DNA from: Epiperipatus broadwayi
Taxonomy: Eukaryota > Onychophora > Udeonychophora > Euonychophora > Peripatidae
DNA: 64,000 bases
Reading direction: 5' to 3'
Assembly (NCBI GenBank): GCA_028023455.1
Contig: JAQFVV010000014.1
Span: 2,421,336-2,485,335, forward strand
Positions 1-12,185 of the stretch are shown here, in pieces. The first letter of the stretch is position 1; every line of letters starts with the position of its first letter. The notes under the pieces were generated by a model. The model was not told the DNA's origin. It was given only the letters and a program-made list of their open reading frames with translations, and ran no database searches. The translations under genes and the position numbers were made by a program.

Positions 1-895
1 ATATGCATTTAATCTCAGTGAAATGAAGGTATTACCGCATTATGTGTTTATTATTAATAAATTGTTATTAGTCAACATTAATAACAATTTCCATTTATGA
101 ATGTGTTTTAATCTTATTATTAATGCTATAATTTTATTTAGTTAAAAATGGTTTTATGTACAATCATTACTCTAAGTGTCTGCTAATAAGGGAAGAAATT
201 TAATGTCATATAAGAATGTATGTCTGTAAAGATGGTATTCCAACACAGAAAATGATAACTATTTGAAACAGACCTTATTACATTTAAATAAGATAAAGTT
301 ATCTTTACTAGGTTATATTTTAATCCACTAAAATGGAGTTAGACTATAGGTAAATGATGAATGTTGGAAGTATAACTATTATCATTAAAGGAGTTAGTTT
401 CTAACTATATACTTGTAAATATAATATTAGCTAGTTTGATGCTCATTATTTTGTAATTAACTAATCTTGATAAATAAAATATACAGGTAATGTTAAACAT
501 TGTTTTCTTGCCATTACATAAATTATTCATGAATGAGTGACAAATGTAACAACATCTCTTGAAAATCAATCATCTTTTTTGCTGTCATAAATTAAGATAT
601 ACTTATATATTAAATTAAAGATTTTCACAGTTTAAAAATATAAACTTTAAAATTATAACAGGAGTTTTTTCATACATTAAACTAAATAAAACCTTTAACT
701 ATAATATAATTAAACAATAACCAATTTTTAAAAATGTGAAGTTGAACCACATGATCAAATAACAAACATTAATGTTACTCTAATTTACATTAATCTAAGA
801 AGACAGACCACCTCCATTTTAATACTCAAGCTGACATATGAATAGTATATCAGACAAAATACTTCTTTACATGTGTACTGGTCCAAACATGTTTA
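1..895. other. AT-rich DNA, nothing recognised
   Basis: No open frame of note, no clear repeat and no RNA gene seen. It is plain AT-rich DNA with short homopolymer runs. Confidence 0.6.
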
Positions 896-1090
896 TCCAT
901 CTAACATGAGCTGGAGCTCACAAACTGTACTTCAGAGCCAGTTAAACCCGAGATTTAGGTCAGGGACCAGCCTGGATTCAAACCCACTCTCTAAGCCCCA
1001 GATCTAACACCTAATGAATGACATAATAGTGATGGCACATGAGAATTAATTTTAATCCAGCCCACTCGCAAAGCGGAGAAGACAATGAGA
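896..1090 (-). repeat. Possible tRNA-related SINE fragment
   Basis: This stretch is clearly richer in G+C than its flanks. On the minus strand it carries GGTTTGAATCC (plus 966-976), one base from the pol III B-box consensus GGTTCGANTCC. I do not see a convincing A box at the right distance, so it could be a decayed SINE or an unrelated GC-richer relic. No tail or target-site duplication was found. Confidence 0.28.
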
Positions 1091-1900
1091 CATCTATTAA
1101 CTATGACTAAACTAAAATATATATAAGCATAGCTGTACTTTTGGAAGTGGAGAAAATGGAATTCGAACTACTCAAATAAATTAGACAATAAAAATATAGT
1201 TTAATATAATGACGAATTGTTAATACATTTATAAATTAATGGCATACATTAGTATGTGCTTGAATGATCAAATGGTCTACCAAACGATAGATAATTATAT
1301 AATGTCATTCATGCCATTATTTCTCATGTTCTCTTTTATTAGCTAAATACTATATTATAAATAAACACACATTTTTGGTGGGTCCAATATTAAAATGCAA
1401 ATCGATTATTAGAGAGAATTTACATAAAATTGCTATTAATGCTTTTATATACGGTTCTGAGACATGGTGACTAACATTATTTTGGGGAGCATTCCGAGAT
1501 TCATTACACATATAATACAAACTATTTTCACATCATTATGGTGATGAAAATAAATAAAATACATTTGAAAACCTATCTGATTATATGACAAAATAATTAA
1601 TGAAACTTCTTTTAATTAGCACTGGTAAGAAGAACGCTTTTTTTTCTCCAAGGCATATAGATACTCTTAAATACAGAAATAAGTTAACAATGGTGGGATT
1701 GTATAAAGACTGAAAGAAATTTAATTAATAAAACTAAAAGTAGTTGGCATTTATATATATTTTTGAGCAGAGCACAATTTTAATATTAGAGCATTAAAAC
1801 TGGGTCATGAAGCAAGAGAAATAATAATACGAAGAAGTTTGCGGTGCTGACATAATAACCAAGAAATAACAGGAAAAGTCATGCTTCTGGATGAAAGATG

Positions 1901-2020
1901 AAGTGGATAGGCATGCCATGGGCATTGCCAACATGCAGGCCTTTTTGTACGAAGAAAGTGGATAGGCATAGCATGAGCCAGACTTAGGGAATCACCGCCA
2001 GAGGCCCTTTTTATATGAAA
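1901..2020. repeat. Imperfect tandem repeat, about 55-65 bp units
   Basis: Two adjacent copies begin with AAGTGGATAGGCATRSCATG (1901 and 1956) and each ends in a GGCCY(T)n stretch followed by AYGAA. They are diverged in the middle. The block sits in a GC-richer island (about 1850-2100) of unknown origin that also holds a GGGTTCAAAC B-box-like string near 2080. Confidence 0.55.
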
Positions 2021-2099
2021 TAAATGGTTCTGGGAAGGGCAACTATCCTCAGAACAAGGCTTGAGAAATAAATCTATGGGTTCAAACTTGTCACAACCC

Positions 2100-3000
2100 C
2101 CAGATTAGAAGACTAGAAGCACATAATATATGTAAACATGAATATAAGGTCAAATGTCAGTAACGCAGTAATGATAAATGTCACTAATGACATTGAATAA
2201 GTTTACTGCTTTAAAATGAATGAGCCTTATTTGAATGCCATAATTTAGATAAATAATACGCTATGCAGTTATAATATATATATAGACACAAGATTTTACT
2301 TAATAACTAAAACAGTAAAATATTACAATTTACCCCCCTTCCCTTTCTGATATTTAAAATAATTCAATCCCACCCTCATGGTTTTTATAGCAACTGGAAT
2401 ATTTAAATACAATATTTGACATTTTAAGAGTATGGAAAATAAAAGAAGACTGGCAGTTATAGAAAATAATTAATGGGTCACTCTTTCAGAATTTAAAAAA
2501 AACATTTTAAAAGATTTCAAAGCGTTAATTAGCTTGAATGGTGGATTTACCTTGGATAGAATTACTTTATTCTATTCGGAGTTGAACAAATAATTTTATA
2601 ATAAACCAACATAAAATGTTGATTCATAAAAAAAAAAACTGGCAAACATATGTCATATAATATACTTTGAGGGAATGTTAAAAACCTTAATTAATGGAGA
2701 TTTAATTGAAAGACAAAGAGGATTTTAGAAATTAAGTTTGCCAGGTTGCTGGAAATTGGCATATTAATAATAAACAAGCAGATATATAAATCAAAGAATA
2801 AATACATATAAATTAATGACTGCACCAAAGTTAAGGAAAGTTAAGAGCATATGAGAGAGAATTAAATTTATAGAACTCACTTAAAAGCAAATTACATACA
2901 AAAACAAAGTTAAATAACACATTAGAAGAAATCTTGATAGATGAGTTAGGCTAAATTTAGTTTGAGGTGACAGCTTGAAAATATACCTTGCAATTTTAAG
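2100..3000. other. AT-rich DNA, nothing recognised
   Basis: No coding-like frame and no repeat structure was seen. Homopolymers and short A/T runs only. Confidence 0.6.
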
Positions 3001-3001
3001 A

Positions 3002-3182
3002 GTCCACATTTTAAAGTCTGCTCATGCGTGGCAATTGAAATGCAAGTTCTTCAGTGGCAGCAAGCTTCTATTAGCATATTAAAGTTCTTAGGTCAGGCTT
3101 TTACTTCACTCTTGGGCAGCAGAATGGTCCGGCCGTGGAAGATGATGACCCAACAGGGCTGAGAAGGGTGGTGGACTTACTA
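3002..3182 (+). other. GC-richer island with a 50-codon open frame, unidentified
   Basis: The segment differs sharply in composition from the surrounding DNA and contains CpGs (GGTCCGGCCGTGG near 3128). On the plus strand a frame of about 50 codons stays open from about 3004 to a TGA near 3160, with ordinary amino-acid composition (several W, Q, M and C). No domain is recognised. It may be a fragment of a retroposon or an exon relic; neither splice sites nor repeat ends are convincing. Confidence 0.3.
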
Positions 3183-3779
3183 CTACATTTTTTTAAGTTT
3201 CATAACAATGAGTAGTATGTTAACAATACAGTTCTCTCAATAGTAGCTTATCATCTGTTGATGATTTAAAATTTGGCCATTTTATACCCTGCTCAGCTTA
3301 AAATCTAATCTCTGATTTAAAATCTTAAGTTTCCTTTGTTTATTGTTTTTGAAAGATGCAATGTTAAATAATGTCCAAAAATAAATTCAAATCTATTTCC
3401 AGATTAGAAATAGATTTGACAAAAATGTTTATAACAAAAGAAAATCTTTAATCTTGATCCCATTTTAAGTAAAAACTTTAATTAAAAATACCTTCCCCAG
3501 ATTAAAACAATAGTGTTTTCAACCTTTAATTATTTTTAGACAATTAACTGTAGCACCTTCCATCTTGGATTTTATAAAATATACATTTTAATAGGAAAAA
3601 AAAGGACTTTAAAAAGAAAAGTTTAAAAATGACGTATAATAAAATATTTACAAAAAATAAATATTTTGTTAGTATTTTGCTCCTATATATATATTTGAGC
3701 TGCACCTATGTACTTTAATAAAAAAGAACTAATAATTAATACAAAAGAATTAAATAATAATTTTAAAAAGGTTATTGAA
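3183..3779. other. AT-rich DNA, nothing recognised
   Basis: No gene or repeat seen. A/T-rich with short poly-A and poly-T runs. Confidence 0.55.
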
Positions 3780-4085
3780 ACGTTAAAATTTTATAACAGG
3801 TGCGCATCTCAAATATATTCATAAAATATATATACATGACAAAAGGAGCAGGATGGGATATAGGGTTTGAATACAGGTTAGTAGGTGGAAACATGAAGCT
3901 CAATCTTAAGCTAAGATTGACTGCTTCACATGTGAGAATTTGAAGTATTGGGAACTTCTCTAAATTTTTAACAGCAACCAAGTGTTTCATACTTGGAGTT
4001 GTACATATTAAATTAAAATATAGGGGATTTGAACTCAGACTTAAATCCCCTATATTTCCAATTAGGCTCCAGGTATATGACAAGT
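3780..4085 (-). repeat. Possible SINE-like retroposon, minus strand
   Basis: The minus strand has an A-box-like string (plus 4057-4071, TGGAGCCTAATTGGA in the minus sense). It is followed 35 nt later by GAGTTCAAATCCC (plus 4024-4036), close to a pol III B box. The B box lies in a hairpin with 9-bp arms (AGGGGATTT/AAATCCCCT). A second B-box-like string, GTATTCAAACCC, occurs in the minus sense near 3870. The spacing is shorter than in a real tRNA, so this is at best a SINE head or tRNA pseudogene. A minus-strand frame of about 103 codons covers the block, but its composition is not protein-like. Confidence 0.35.
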
Positions 4086-5594
4086 GCTTTTATTTCAAAT
4101 ATATTAAATTGAAGATTTTTATTGTCTTAAAATATAAACATTGAAATTATAATGAGAATCTTTTCTTGTATTAAACTAGATAAAGTGTTTAGCTACAATG
4201 TAACAAGGTAACCACCAATTAAAACAGATAATCAATGGAAACCACATTATCCAATAATTAATAATAGCCTTCTAATTTTCATTACACTTGACAATTTAAG
4301 TATAACAGACTTATTTGAATTCTCACTAACAAGTTAATATATTTATTCTAATTAGAATACATGGATGTAAGGAGCTTCTTGTGATAAAAATAATAATAAT
4401 GGAAATTGAAGCTAATCATAATAATAAGAAAGAATTTATGCATATTTTTCAGAAGTGAAAATATTCTGCTGTATGTATGATGCATTAACTTTATTTTACA
4501 CCACAAGTTTATATGCAATTTATTTATTTTATTATTATTTTTTTTTATTAAATTAACAAATGTTTTCTAAAAACATGTGATATTTAGATTTTATTGAACT
4601 ATAATAGCTTTTAGCAATCAATTAGTCAAATTAGTCAAATGAAAAATTCTTGATATAAATCAGGAAATGAAATAGAAAACACTTTCTATTAATATCATTA
4701 TTATTATATTTTGTTGATTTTATTAATTGTATGTTCAATTACAATATTTTAAAGAATTTTGATTATTTGAAATTATGCTTTATCAATATATATATATATG
4801 TGTAAAAAGTAATTTTTGGAAGAATTATTATTTACTCTTAAAATTACATTTTTAATCCCAAAGAATAAAATGAAATCTTGTATTTTGACCATTTATTTTT
4901 ATTTGTTTCTGATTATTAGTCATTTTTATTGTATTTGTAAAGATATTATACGTTTTGGCTTAACCTTATTTATTGAATTTATGTTTCAATGAAATGTGTA
5001 AAAAAATTGAAAGATAAAATAGAAAATAGAAATACAATAAAAAAAACTGAAAATACATTATGAAAAATGATCAAATGTGTTGACTAGAGGTCCCTGCTAT
5101 CGCATTTTATACGCATATTGTCGAGGTTATAGCCTCAGTAAATATTAAAAACTATTATTATAATTTTAATATTTATATCTTAGGCTCATAAATCTTATTT
5201 TGCTTAAAATTTTAAGAACTTATATGGAAAGACAAGATTAGACAACTATGAGAATGAAATTTTATTCATTAAATAGATATTAATATTTTTTAATATTACA
5301 TATTATGAAGGTTTTAAACATCTGCAAAGTTTTTAAAGTAAATGTTTAGTAGTAATTCTGTCTTGGAAGTATTAAATTGGTTCAATTTCAGTTAACGTTT
5401 ATTTCTATCTACAATGAATAAAATTTAATTTTTGCTGTTAGTGTTTTCGAAATTTTTATTTTATATTTCAAGCAAAGTAAAACTCATTTTGTTTGATTGA
5501 TAGTTCAATACACAAATTTCTGCAAGAATTTTTAATGTTGTTTGTTAAGCTATCAGAGAAATCTTTGCTCTCAACACATTTATGTATATCATGT
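4086..5594. other. AT-rich DNA with a possible DNA-transposon end near 5.09 kb
   Basis: Nothing coding is visible. Around 5085-5135 a short GC-richer string, AGAGGTCCCTGCTATCGCAT, resembles the termini of pogo/Tigger-type elements (gene-free ends with TCGCAT blocks). I could not find a matching inverted partner, so no element is called. Confidence 0.4.
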
Positions 5595-6612
5595 CAAATC
5601 CCCCTAAATGGATAAAAAATCCAGCACCTCCCTCTGTGAAATAAATATATTAGAGTTCGTATTTCAAAATAACAAGTCTCACAATGATACCATGTTGAAA
5701 CTGTATGCTATTAGATCTTAAATATTGAAATTTGAATTAATTCAACTAAAGAACTTGAAATTTAAATAAGCATGATCTTAACTTTGCTACTAAACAAATG
5801 TGTTTACTACTATTATATAAAGGCAAACTAAATAGTAGTAACTTTAATCTTTAAACCATCTAACACAATTATATATGAAAATAATCATATTGTTAACACC
5901 AAATTGAAATAAAAATCCAAATACTAAATCACCTCACATAGTTAGGAAATCCAGCATTGTACTCTCTGAAATAAATATATTACAGTCCATATTTCAAAAT
6001 AGCCAGCCTCAAAATGATACCACATTGAAAGTGTATGCTATTAGATCTTAAATATTGAAATACAAACTAATTCAAGCAAAGAGCTAGTTCATATTTTAAT
6101 ATTTAAAATCTAATAGCATACAGTTTCAAAGTGGTATCATTTTGAGGCTGGCTATTTTGAAATACAGACTAATATATTTATTTCACAGAAGGCAGTGTTG
6201 GATTTCTTAACCATTTGGGGGGTTTAATATTTGGATTTTTATTTCAGTTTAACATTAGCACTGGGATTATTTTCATATAAAATTGTTTTAGATGGTTTAA
6301 AGATCAAAATTACTAATGTTTAATTTGTCTTTATATAATAGTAGTAAGCATGTTTGGTTACTAGCAAAGTAAAGATCATTGCTTATTTAAATTTCAAGCT
6401 CTTTGTTTGATTAGTTTGTATTTCAATATTTAAGATCTAATATCATACAATTTCAAAGTGCTATTATTTTGAGGCTGGTTTATTTTGAAATACAAATTCT
6501 AATATATTTATTTCACAGAGGGCAGTGCTGGATTTCTATACCCTGTGGGGTGATTAAATATTTGGATTTTTATTTCAGTTTAGCATTAGCACTGGGATTA
6601 TTTTCATATATA
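5595..6612. repeat. Large imperfect palindrome built of repeated 330-bp units
   Basis: A left arm of about 480 bp (5595-6075) is followed, after a loop of roughly 12-15 bp, by its inverted complement (about 6090-6560). Diagnostic strings include GTATGCTATTAGATCTTAAA at 5702 and 6032 and its complement near 6107 and 6436. Each arm also contains a direct repeat of about 332 bp, e.g. AATCCAGCAYY at 5619 and 5949, and TAGCACTGGGATTATTTTCA at about 6257 and 6591. The arrangement is unit-unit-inverted unit-inverted unit. The right arm extends about 60 bp further than the left. No coding frame is present. It looks like a foldback/MITE-type element or an inverted duplication of one. Confidence 0.85.
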
Positions 6613-6632
6613 TATATATATATATATATAAG
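6606..6632. repeat. (TA)n microsatellite
   Basis: An uninterrupted TA run abuts the right end of the palindrome, where such elements often insert. Confidence 0.9.
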
Positions 6633-8745
6633 TAATACATAGTTGGAGTTCAGTTGGAAAGTTATAATTGTAATTTGAATGTTATAATTTACTATTTGTT
6701 GGTCTGTTCTCATAATAGGTTCTGTTTAATGTGGTTATTTAAATTTCTTTGAAGTAATAATTCCATTCTTTGTAGTCAAGTTGCAATCTGCCGTGTCTAC
6801 ATAATTATTAGACCATATATAAAAGTGGATTTCCACTTTTGTTTAAAGTAGTGTCTTGACAACAGATTGAGTTTGTAGATTGTTATTGATATTGATACAG
6901 TGTCAGTGTTAAATGCTTTTATGTATTTGAATATATATTTTTATTTAAGAGATAAATCAGTAATGGTAAACAGTTGAAGCATTCACAGCTTGTAGTTTGG
7001 AAAGTAGAAAAGTATGCCTTCTTCATTGTTGCTCTATAAAGGAATGTGGAAGAAGTCTTTGCTCTGAATTAAGCTATAAAAAAAACTGTTTTACTGTAAT
7101 ACTGATGCTTAACATATTTTTTAAAAATTGACAATTTTGGTACTCAGTTTAGCATTATTTTCTAATGCATTGATAAGCTATAGAAAATTATTTTTCAAGG
7201 GATTCCCCCTCCTACAAGAGCAAATAAGACCTAGTACCTATAGCATAAAAATAAATATCCACATTTTATTAACAATATATTTTTTTTTAATCTCACACTA
7301 TATACGAAAAAAAAAAATAGTCATGTTATTGAAACTTATCATAATTAGCCATATATCTTGCAATACAGTATAATTTTATTTTTAAAACACTACTATTATT
7401 TCTATTTGTGAGACATTCATTTTCTACTGCTGTTGTAAAAGAAGTAGTTTAGAAATCATAATTCATTAAACTAAGCTTTCGTCTTTCTTTTTTTTTTTTT
7501 TTTTTGACATCATGTGAGGTTGCTGGAATACAAATATTTTAATAATAAATTTCAATGAAAAGTTATTTTGGTTAAAACGTTATTTAATTGAACTATATCT
7601 TTAAATATGCTGTGCACAGCTTAATGCCATATCTTGATTTCTTAAATGGAAAAAAAATGCTAAAGAGAAACTGATTTACAAAACTTAAAATGTTCTATAC
7701 ATTCAACATTAACTCATAGATATAGTCCAACATATCACATTTAATAATATACCATCATCACAAACCTTCAGACAAATGATTTACAAAACATTTGTCAAAA
7801 ATGACTACCAAAAATAACAGGTTGCCCCTTTGTATATCATTTTTGAATTGTACGGAACTTACAACTTTGAATAAAAATATTGATAATTTGAATATAGTAA
7901 TTGGATAGGAATTTGTTTCTAAATCATTATTGATAAGCTGAAATTAAATGTGATCAGCATTCATTGTTTCTTGTAATGCTAATATATATCATGAAATACA
8001 ACAGATAACGTTATTTATGATAACTTTTTATATTATTTTCATTAAAAATTTGTTGAACATTAAAAAAGTTGAGAAAATAAATATTGAGAATATTTTTATT
8101 CTTTCTATTTTCTAATTGTTGTTTAATTTCTTTCTTGCATGGAATAGTCCATTTTCTAATAAATGCCAAGATTAAAAAAATATAAATTTAATATGATACA
8201 TGCCATCGAAACTTATCATAATTAGCACTCATCTTGTAGCGTGGAGTCACTATGTTGCAAAATATAATTTGGGGACGCCTACTCTAGTTTATTTTATATT
8301 ACAGTGTAATTGTTATTAAGTTGGACTTTACTGAGTTCATCAGATTTATTTTGAGGGTTTTAATTTATCTTCCTTGTTGATTGCTTCCTCTTTTTTATTT
8401 TCAATAACGATTAATTTCTATATATATCTTTTTGCTATTGTTTTTTTTTCATTTTTAAAATATTCAAAATAGTATATGTCTTTTTTAATGCTTCTGTTAT
8501 TTTTTATTCTTTATCTTTCAAGTTTTATTTACTTATTTAGCTATGCATCTTTCAACTCTATCATTGATATCCCCAACTCAGATAACCAAAGTAACCTCTC
8601 TGTCTTTCAGTGTTGGTGGATGCTTGCAATATGACGGAGTTAAAATGAGGAACCTTTAACAAAAGCCAATTTGGAAATATATATATATATATCAATAATG
8701 CAATGATTGTTTATTTTTCCATAAAATATTAAAAGTGGATAAAAA
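6633..8745. other. AT-rich DNA with a poly-T run and a dispersed 55-bp repeat
   Basis: No credible gene. An 18-T run at about 7488-7505 could be the tail of a minus-strand retroposon, but no body is recognised. The string GAAACTTATCATAATTAGC occurs twice in the same orientation (near 7332 and 8209), with partly conserved sequence downstream to a shared TATAATTT. This indicates two copies of an unknown short repeat about 876 bp apart. An AATAAA on the minus strand (8710-8715) may serve the candidate exon at 8746-8869. Confidence 0.5.
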
Positions 8746-8869
8746 CTAATAGTCTACTTGCTTGATAATGTTTAGAATGAAAGTTATCGAGTTGTCACCA
8801 TGACCGTTGAGACTTGAGCGTTTGATACTTCTATCTAACGTAAGCATAGTGCGAGAATAATCTACTGCG
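8746..8869 (-). CDS. Candidate terminal exon of an unknown host gene (minus)
   Basis: On the minus strand a coding-like stretch of about 40 codons starts after a good acceptor (CTACCATCTACCAG just upstream of 8869) and ends at TAG (8746-8748). An AATAAA follows 31 nt downstream (8715-8710). The peptide includes VDYSRTMLTLDRSIKRSS and ends NIIKQVDY. It has balanced composition and uses codons with CpG (CGC, TCG, ACG), which stands out from the AT-rich flanks. The acceptor leaves a phase that joins in frame to the candidate exon at 10677-10747 (AA|C forms one codon). I do not recognise the protein. The short length and lack of a homologue check are the main doubts; it could also be a TE fragment. 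Confidence 0.4.
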
Positions 8870-9499
8870 CTGGTAGATGGTAGCAATATAGTGGAGTTGT
8901 GATGAAGGGATGTATTGATAAAAATCAGAAAGAAAATATCTTTCAACTATTTCTTCTTTTCAAAGTACTTTATTTTTTAACGTATTTAAACATCTAAATG
9001 TTAATATTATAAAACCGTTTAAGCTTTAAGGGAATAAATAACATTTGTAAATTTCCAAATAAAATTATTATATATATTGTGTAAACATTCAAATAGAGAT
9101 AAAACGTGTGTGAAATTTTAGTAGAAAGAGAATGTATTTTTAAACCTTTTATTACTTTGCTTAGAGGATTTAATAATAGTATTGTTTTATAGTCGGGGGG
9201 GGGGGTCGCAGCTTTAAAATAGATACTGTTTCAAAACTCTTTCATGCCAATAGATTGATATTTAATTCATCAAACCTAAGGCAATTTGGATACAGATATA
9301 AGAAGGAAATGGCGACATGTGCATTTAAAGATAGATGTAATATGTTTGATAATTCATAGTTGAGTGAATCAACTTGTATTGAATTTTGATATTAAATATG
9401 CATTTATTTGGCTCTCAATATCAGTGGTTTGTCTCTTCAGGAAACTAAACATTCTTTTTTATTCTCATTTCTCCTTCTTTTGGCTTTCCAGTTTTATAT
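8870..9499. other. AT-rich DNA with a G10 run
   Basis: No gene seen. A run of ten or so G at 9196-9205 is the only odd feature. Confidence 0.6.
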
Positions 9500-9715
9500 A
9501 GACGCCCAACTAATTGAATCCAATCAGAATTGTTTCCAGCAGTCCAGCCATTGATTCTTTAGTAATATTGCCCATCCATGGTTTGTTTTTATATTCCTCC
9601 TTCAAACTGATATTTACTGTATTGATTACCAATAACACAGCCTTAACTGATTGTAGCACATCTCATGAGTGCTTTGGAGACATGCAAGTCAAAGCTAGCA
9701 TTATATAATGTGCCA
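9500..9715 (-). other. Coding-like relic, possibly a LINE C-terminal tail
   Basis: On the minus strand, near 9570-9600, a frame reads NKPWMGNITKESMAGLL. This resembles the W-(I/M)-x-N-I-x-x-W-x-G block found near the C terminus of many LINE reverse transcriptases. A neighbouring frame reads DWIQLVGRLYKTGKPKEGE, so at least one frameshift would be needed. On the plus strand there is instead a strong polypyrimidine tract ending TTTCCAG at about 9491, followed by about 20 open codons to a TGA, which could be an exon. The two readings cannot both be right and neither is secure. Confidence 0.25.
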
Positions 9716-10676
9716 TTTTATGTCTACGTGAATGACGTATTGCCGTGGGTGCTTAAACTTTTTTTTTTATAATCTACGTATTACATATATTATAACAAGG
9801 ATTAAGACCGTTAACTCAAAATAGAGCTGCTCCTAAAATATTAGAACCATCTGAATATAGGTATTAGAAATGTTAATGAAATGCAATTATTTTATTGTCA
9901 TTGTTATTACTATTAGTAGTTATAAAGAATGCATTTAAGTTATTGATTTAAAATTTATATTTAATAAACACTTCATAATTGTTTTGTTTTTTTCGCTTAA
10001 TAGAAGGTTGGTTTGCTTAAGAAATATGTGTACATTACATATATATTTATGTGTTTATTATTCTAAGTTACTTCTATTTGGTAGATGTATAATTTAATAT
10101 ACTTACACACACAATGATATTAAAAATATTTTAGAAGATTGATTTTCCGCATATTAAGTTATCTTCTGGAGGTTTTTTATATCTGATAATATTATTTCTG
10201 GAAAAGTTCATTCATTAATCACTCAATAAAACATACTTGATTAATCATCATCGGTATTTTCTTATCCTGATTAATCCTTAAAAATTAACAGTAATTGTTT
10301 TCTTTTAATAATACAGATATTGTTTGTTTTTATACATTGTTAGGTTGGTTTTTTTATTGTTGTTGTCGTTATATGTTATATAAATAGATATATAAATATT
10401 ATTACACTTTAATTTACAAGTGTTAAGCTGTTTGTATTCACAACTTTGACAGCAACCATTTTAGATAAAGTCATTAATGATAAATACTAATCATTTATTA
10501 AAATGGAGATTATCAATAAGCTAGATATCATTCTCAAGTCTTGGTTAAAGATTAATCTGTCTATTTGGGAAGGAATGGGAAATATATTCAATATACATAA
10601 ACGCACACATGTAAATGTTAAATACCAACCAATTGCAAAACCAAAATTTATCCAACAGTAATGAAAAAGATCTCAC
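9716..10676. other. AT-rich DNA, nothing recognised
   Basis: No coding-like segment or repeat seen. It would be intron if the two candidate minus exons on either side belong together. Confidence 0.5.
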
Positions 10677-10747
10677 TTCTGCATCAGGATTGCCAACAGC
10701 TCGTTGATAAGTGTTTGAGATACTTTCCATGTTTGTTTATCCTCTGA
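10677..10747 (-). CDS. Candidate internal exon of an unknown host gene (minus)
   Basis: The minus strand reads SEDKQTWKVSQTLINELL plus five more residues and two bases, then a textbook donor, GTGAGATC (plus 10669-10676). The proposed acceptor is an AG at plus 10748-10749; an alternative AG leaves the exon starting at 10743. The upstream pyrimidine tract is weak. The two leftover bases (AA) combine with the first base of the candidate exon at 8746-8869 to keep the frame open to its stop. The peptide looks like an amphipathic helix but is not recognised. The call rests on composition, the donor and phase agreement only. Confidence 0.35.
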
Positions 10748-11271
10748 CTTAGAATAGTTAAATACTCATTTACCAATTTATATTTATTAATTAACTGGAT
10801 TGATGATATCATTGTGCCATAAGACCCATAATTATGAAATTGCAATGAATTTTATAAAATTTAAATAATTACTATTTATTATATAAATAAATATTAAGTT
10901 GTAACTAGTTTAAGAATCTGATATTTTTAATAGCATATACAGTATTATGCTAAAATTGCCTTAATTTCACTATAACTCAAGATTTATGTAGTAAAAAGTT
11001 AAAATAAAATATATTCATATGCTTCTGGGTTTCATTTTATTTTTTTCAATAATTGATTGAAATAGGAATCTAGTAATGATATTATTATATATCTTATTTT
11101 ATAGCATTATCCTTGTTACATTACATGAGCATTGAAAGTATACTCGGTATATTAAATATTATTAAATTTTATACTTAAACTCTGTATGAGTATTTTTTCA
11201 CATTAATATTTAGAATGCAAATGTAATTACATCTATTTATTATAATGAATAATTACAATATTGAATATATT
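10748..11271. other. AT-rich DNA, nothing recognised
   Basis: No gene or repeat seen. Confidence 0.6.
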
Positions 11272-11900
11272 TAAAACTTGTGACAATTTCCAAATAGTAT
11301 TAATAAATAACTGAAATGCTCTCTATCTGCTGTGTTCAATAACATTTTATCAGAAGATAACGGTCACTTCTTACTTTATTATAAGATTTTCCTTATAAAC
11401 TATTTTGAACTTCAACAGACAGAGTGACAAATATTTTAATTGACCAATATATTTAATGCAAAGTGAATAATAATCAATTGATATTTAGACTTATAGATCA
11501 GAGCAATTTCTACTCATTTTAAACTCTGCAAATAAATGAACAAATACCAAATATGCAAAGGATAAATAATTAAAATGTAAAACATATGTAATGATCATAT
11601 GACAATTTCCAAATATTATTAATAAATAATTGTAATGCCCTCTAGACATGTATTCCATAACATTTTGTAATAAGACAATAATTGTTTGTTATTATACTCA
11701 TATAAAGCTGTCTTTAATTTCAGCAGCCTATGAAGCAAAAATTAAATCAGTCCATATACTTTATGCAAATTGATTTGATAAAACTGGCAATTAAATCTAG
11801 AATGCAGAACAATTTCTACTCATTTTTATCTCTGCAGTTAAATAGACAAATATTAAGTATACAATGCTAAATCAATAAATTATTGAATATAAAGTATATA
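11272..11900. repeat. Tandem dimer of a 320-bp unit
   Basis: Two adjacent diverged copies of a unit of about 320 bp lie head to tail. Shared anchors in order are GACAATTTCCAAATA (11282 and 11603), ATAACATTTT (11340 and 11657), GAGCAATTTCTACTCATTTT (about 11502) matched by GAACAATTTCTACTCATTTT (about 11807), and CTCTGCA (11524 and 11830). There is no open frame. The unit resembles an AT-rich satellite monomer or a tandemly duplicated MITE. Confidence 0.85.
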
Positions 11901-12185
11901 ATTTTAAGTATATTTTCTTTTTGTTAAAATTCAAGATATTGTCATATATAAAATTTTGGAATACAGTAAGAAGTAGCTGTTTTCTCACAGTAAAAAATTA
12001 TTGGAACATGGCAAGAAAGGGCATTTCAATTATTTATTTAATAATAATTGGAATTCGTTGTATGACTTATATATATATTGTACCGAGTTTGATCCATAGA
12101 AGATCCACATACTCTACAAGCTAGGTTTGGCTGGGTTTAAACCTTACTTCTAATAAATTTATAATCTTATATTATAAATATTACG
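11901..12185. other. AT-rich spacer before a solo LTR
   Basis: Nothing coding. A GC-richer string around 12085-12140 (GAGTTTGATCC, GGGTTTAAACC) looks like a decayed repeat fragment. Confidence 0.45.

Noticed and set aside
3772-4083. 103-codon minus-strand frame
   Set aside because: It overlaps SINE-like A/B-box strings and a hairpin, and the peptide lacks domain character.
5085-5135. Second pogo/Tigger element
   Set aside because: Only one end-like string was seen; no inverted partner or TA-flanked boundary could be found.
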